Shown: one piece after another, positions 6,991 through 7,885 of the stretch | Layout: each line of letters starts with the position of its first letter | Numbering within the stretch: the first letter of the stretch is position 1 | DNA from: Pseudomonadota bacterium | GTDB lineage: Bacteria; Pseudomonadota; Alphaproteobacteria; JAKJEU01 | Assembly: GCA_022705265.1 (NCBI GenBank) | Contig: JAKJEU010000060.1 | Coordinates: forward strand, 1-7,885 | Direction: 5' to 3' | DNA: 7,885 bases | Translations under genes and position numbers: made by a program | Notes under the pieces: generated by a model | Databases searched by the model: none | What the model was told of the DNA's origin: nothing | What the model saw: the letters and a program-made list of their open reading frames with translations, nothing else

Positions 6991-7885
6991 ATGACTAAAA
7001 AAGACAAAATTTGGATTGGAATAATAATCTTATGCACCCTTGCTACTGGTGTTTTATTCAAAATTAACCGCGACAATATGATGGAAATTAAAAATCCTCC
7101 TCCGATTGATTATAAAGGTGATTTTGCAAAACGCGACGAATTAAGAAGATCCAGAAGCTTGCTTATCATTAATTTTGATGCTTCAAATCCTTTGGTCGAA
7201 TTAAAAACCAACGAAGGTCTTTTCTTTGATTACAAAAACAACGGATTTTTGGAAAGAACCAAATGGGTGGCTGACAAATATGGTATTTTGGTAAAAGACA
7301 TTAATGGCGATGGCATAATTAACAATGGTTTGGAATTGTTTGGATATTATGAAAAAGGCTTTGGCGGTTATCTTTATACTCGTGGTTTCAATGTATTAAG
7401 CCAAGAAGACACCAACAAAGACGGCGTAATTAATATGGCGGATAAAGATTTTGGGCTTTTAAAAATTTGGATTGACGAAAATAAAAATGCTAATGTCGAA
7501 TATAACGAATTATTTAATCTTTCAAAATTCAATATAAGCGAAATTGGACTTAAAACTGTTAAAGTTGAAATTTCCGAAAAAAATCCTTTGGGTTATATTA
7601 AAAAAGCGTCAAAGGTTAAGGTGGACAATTCAAAAAAACCTTTGAATATTTATGAAATATCGCTTCCTGTGGATTTGGAAACCACCGCATATCGCCCTTT
7701 GCCTGAAAAAGATTATGTAAATTCTTATGATCTTAATTTTGATTTAAATCTTTTTGGAAATATTTACACCTTAAAAGACGAAATCCGTTTAAGAAAAGAC
7801 GAAACTCTTAAAAATGCTGTGAATGGTTATTTAAGCGAATATGATGTATTGAAAAGAGAGGCTTTTTTAGACACTATTTTACTTA
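6991..7885 (+). CDS. Membrane-anchored EF-hand protein with FrpC/RTX-type calcium-binding module (3' end outside window)
   Basis: An open frame of 298 codons starts at ATG 6991, ten bases after an AAGGAA ribosome binding site (6975-6980), and runs off the window. Residues 7-23 form a hydrophobic helix after MTKKDK, most simply a signal anchor with the rest outside the cytoplasm. Residues 58-190 follow the EF-hand-rich segment of large FrpC/RTX-type secreted proteins: GLFFDYKNNGFLERTKWV, then GILVKDINGDGIINNGLELFG (loop from Asp103), a second loop DTNKDGVINMAD (140-151), LLKIWIDENKN with a third weaker loop (162-173, Asn and Ala at positions 5 and 6), and the usual ISEIGL. Residues 255-298 also fit the later conserved block (LFGNIYTLKDE, DETLKNAV, REAFLDTILL) that in that family leads into a WAG motif, just beyond the window. 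No glycine-rich RTX nonapeptides are visible. Function is unknown; calcium binding is inferred. Confidence 0.8.
   Translation, partial: MTKKDKIWIGIIILCTLATGVLFKINRDNMMEIKNPPPIDYKGDFAKRDELRRSRSLLIINFDASNPLVELKTNEGLFFDYKNNGFLERTKWVADKYGILVKDINGDGIINNGLELFGYYEKGFGGYLYTRGFNVLSQEDTNKDGVINMADKDFGLLKIWIDENKNANVEYNELFNLSKFNISEIGLKTVKVEISEKNPLGYIKKASKVKVDNSKKPLNIYEISLPVDLETTAYRPLPEKDYVNSYDLNFDLNLFGNIYTLKDEIRLRKDETLKNAVNGYLSEYDVLKREAFLDTILL

Noticed and set aside
1..7885. CRISPR array, tRNA or rRNA genes, insertion sequence ends, attachment sites
   Set aside because: No regularly spaced repeats, cloverleaf sequences, transposase or integrase genes or long terminal repeats were found; non-coding gaps are at most 84 bases.

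Overview
The window is AT-rich (roughly one third GC by eye). It carries eight same-strand protein genes packed almost without gaps. No RNA gene, insertion sequence, CRISPR array or convincing rho-independent terminator was seen. The gene set suggests an AT-rich, host- or gut-associated alphaproteobacterium: an MlaE/MlaF/MlaD/PqiC-like lipid transport operon without mlaC or mlaB, a type III pantothenate kinase, EttA, and an ELM1-family protein of the kind common in Alphaproteobacteria. That placement is inference from gene content and composition, not from a phylogenetic marker.

Region 1 (1-2586) is an envelope lipid transporter operon: the C-terminal part of an MlaE permease, an MlaF ATPase, an MlaD/MCE substrate-binding protein and a PF03886-type auxiliary lipoprotein. 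All three junctions are 4-base ATGA stop/start overlaps, so translation is probably coupled. Region 2 (2667-5189) holds two housekeeping genes: coaX, with an unusual substitution in its substrate-binding motif, and ettA, whose upstream gap carries a candidate promoter overlapped by a 9-bp inverted repeat. Region 3 (5195-7885) is more accessory. It has an unrecognised exported protein made of two diverged cysteine-paired repeats, an ELM1/GT-B-like protein, and the start of an N-terminally membrane-anchored protein whose body matches the EF-hand-rich module normally found in large FrpC/RTX-type secreted proteins.

The genes outside coaX and ettA mostly point to the cell envelope: phospholipid movement between membranes (Mla-type complex), a possible sugar-transfer or surface-related protein (ELM1 family), and exported proteins. 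The most unusual observations are the FrpC/RTX-like module in a short anchored context, the duplicated-domain exported protein, the CoaX motif change, and a strong scarcity of GATC and GANTC words. The GATC scarcity shows up even in synonymous Asp codon choice. I did not find a clear new multi-gene defence or mobile system.
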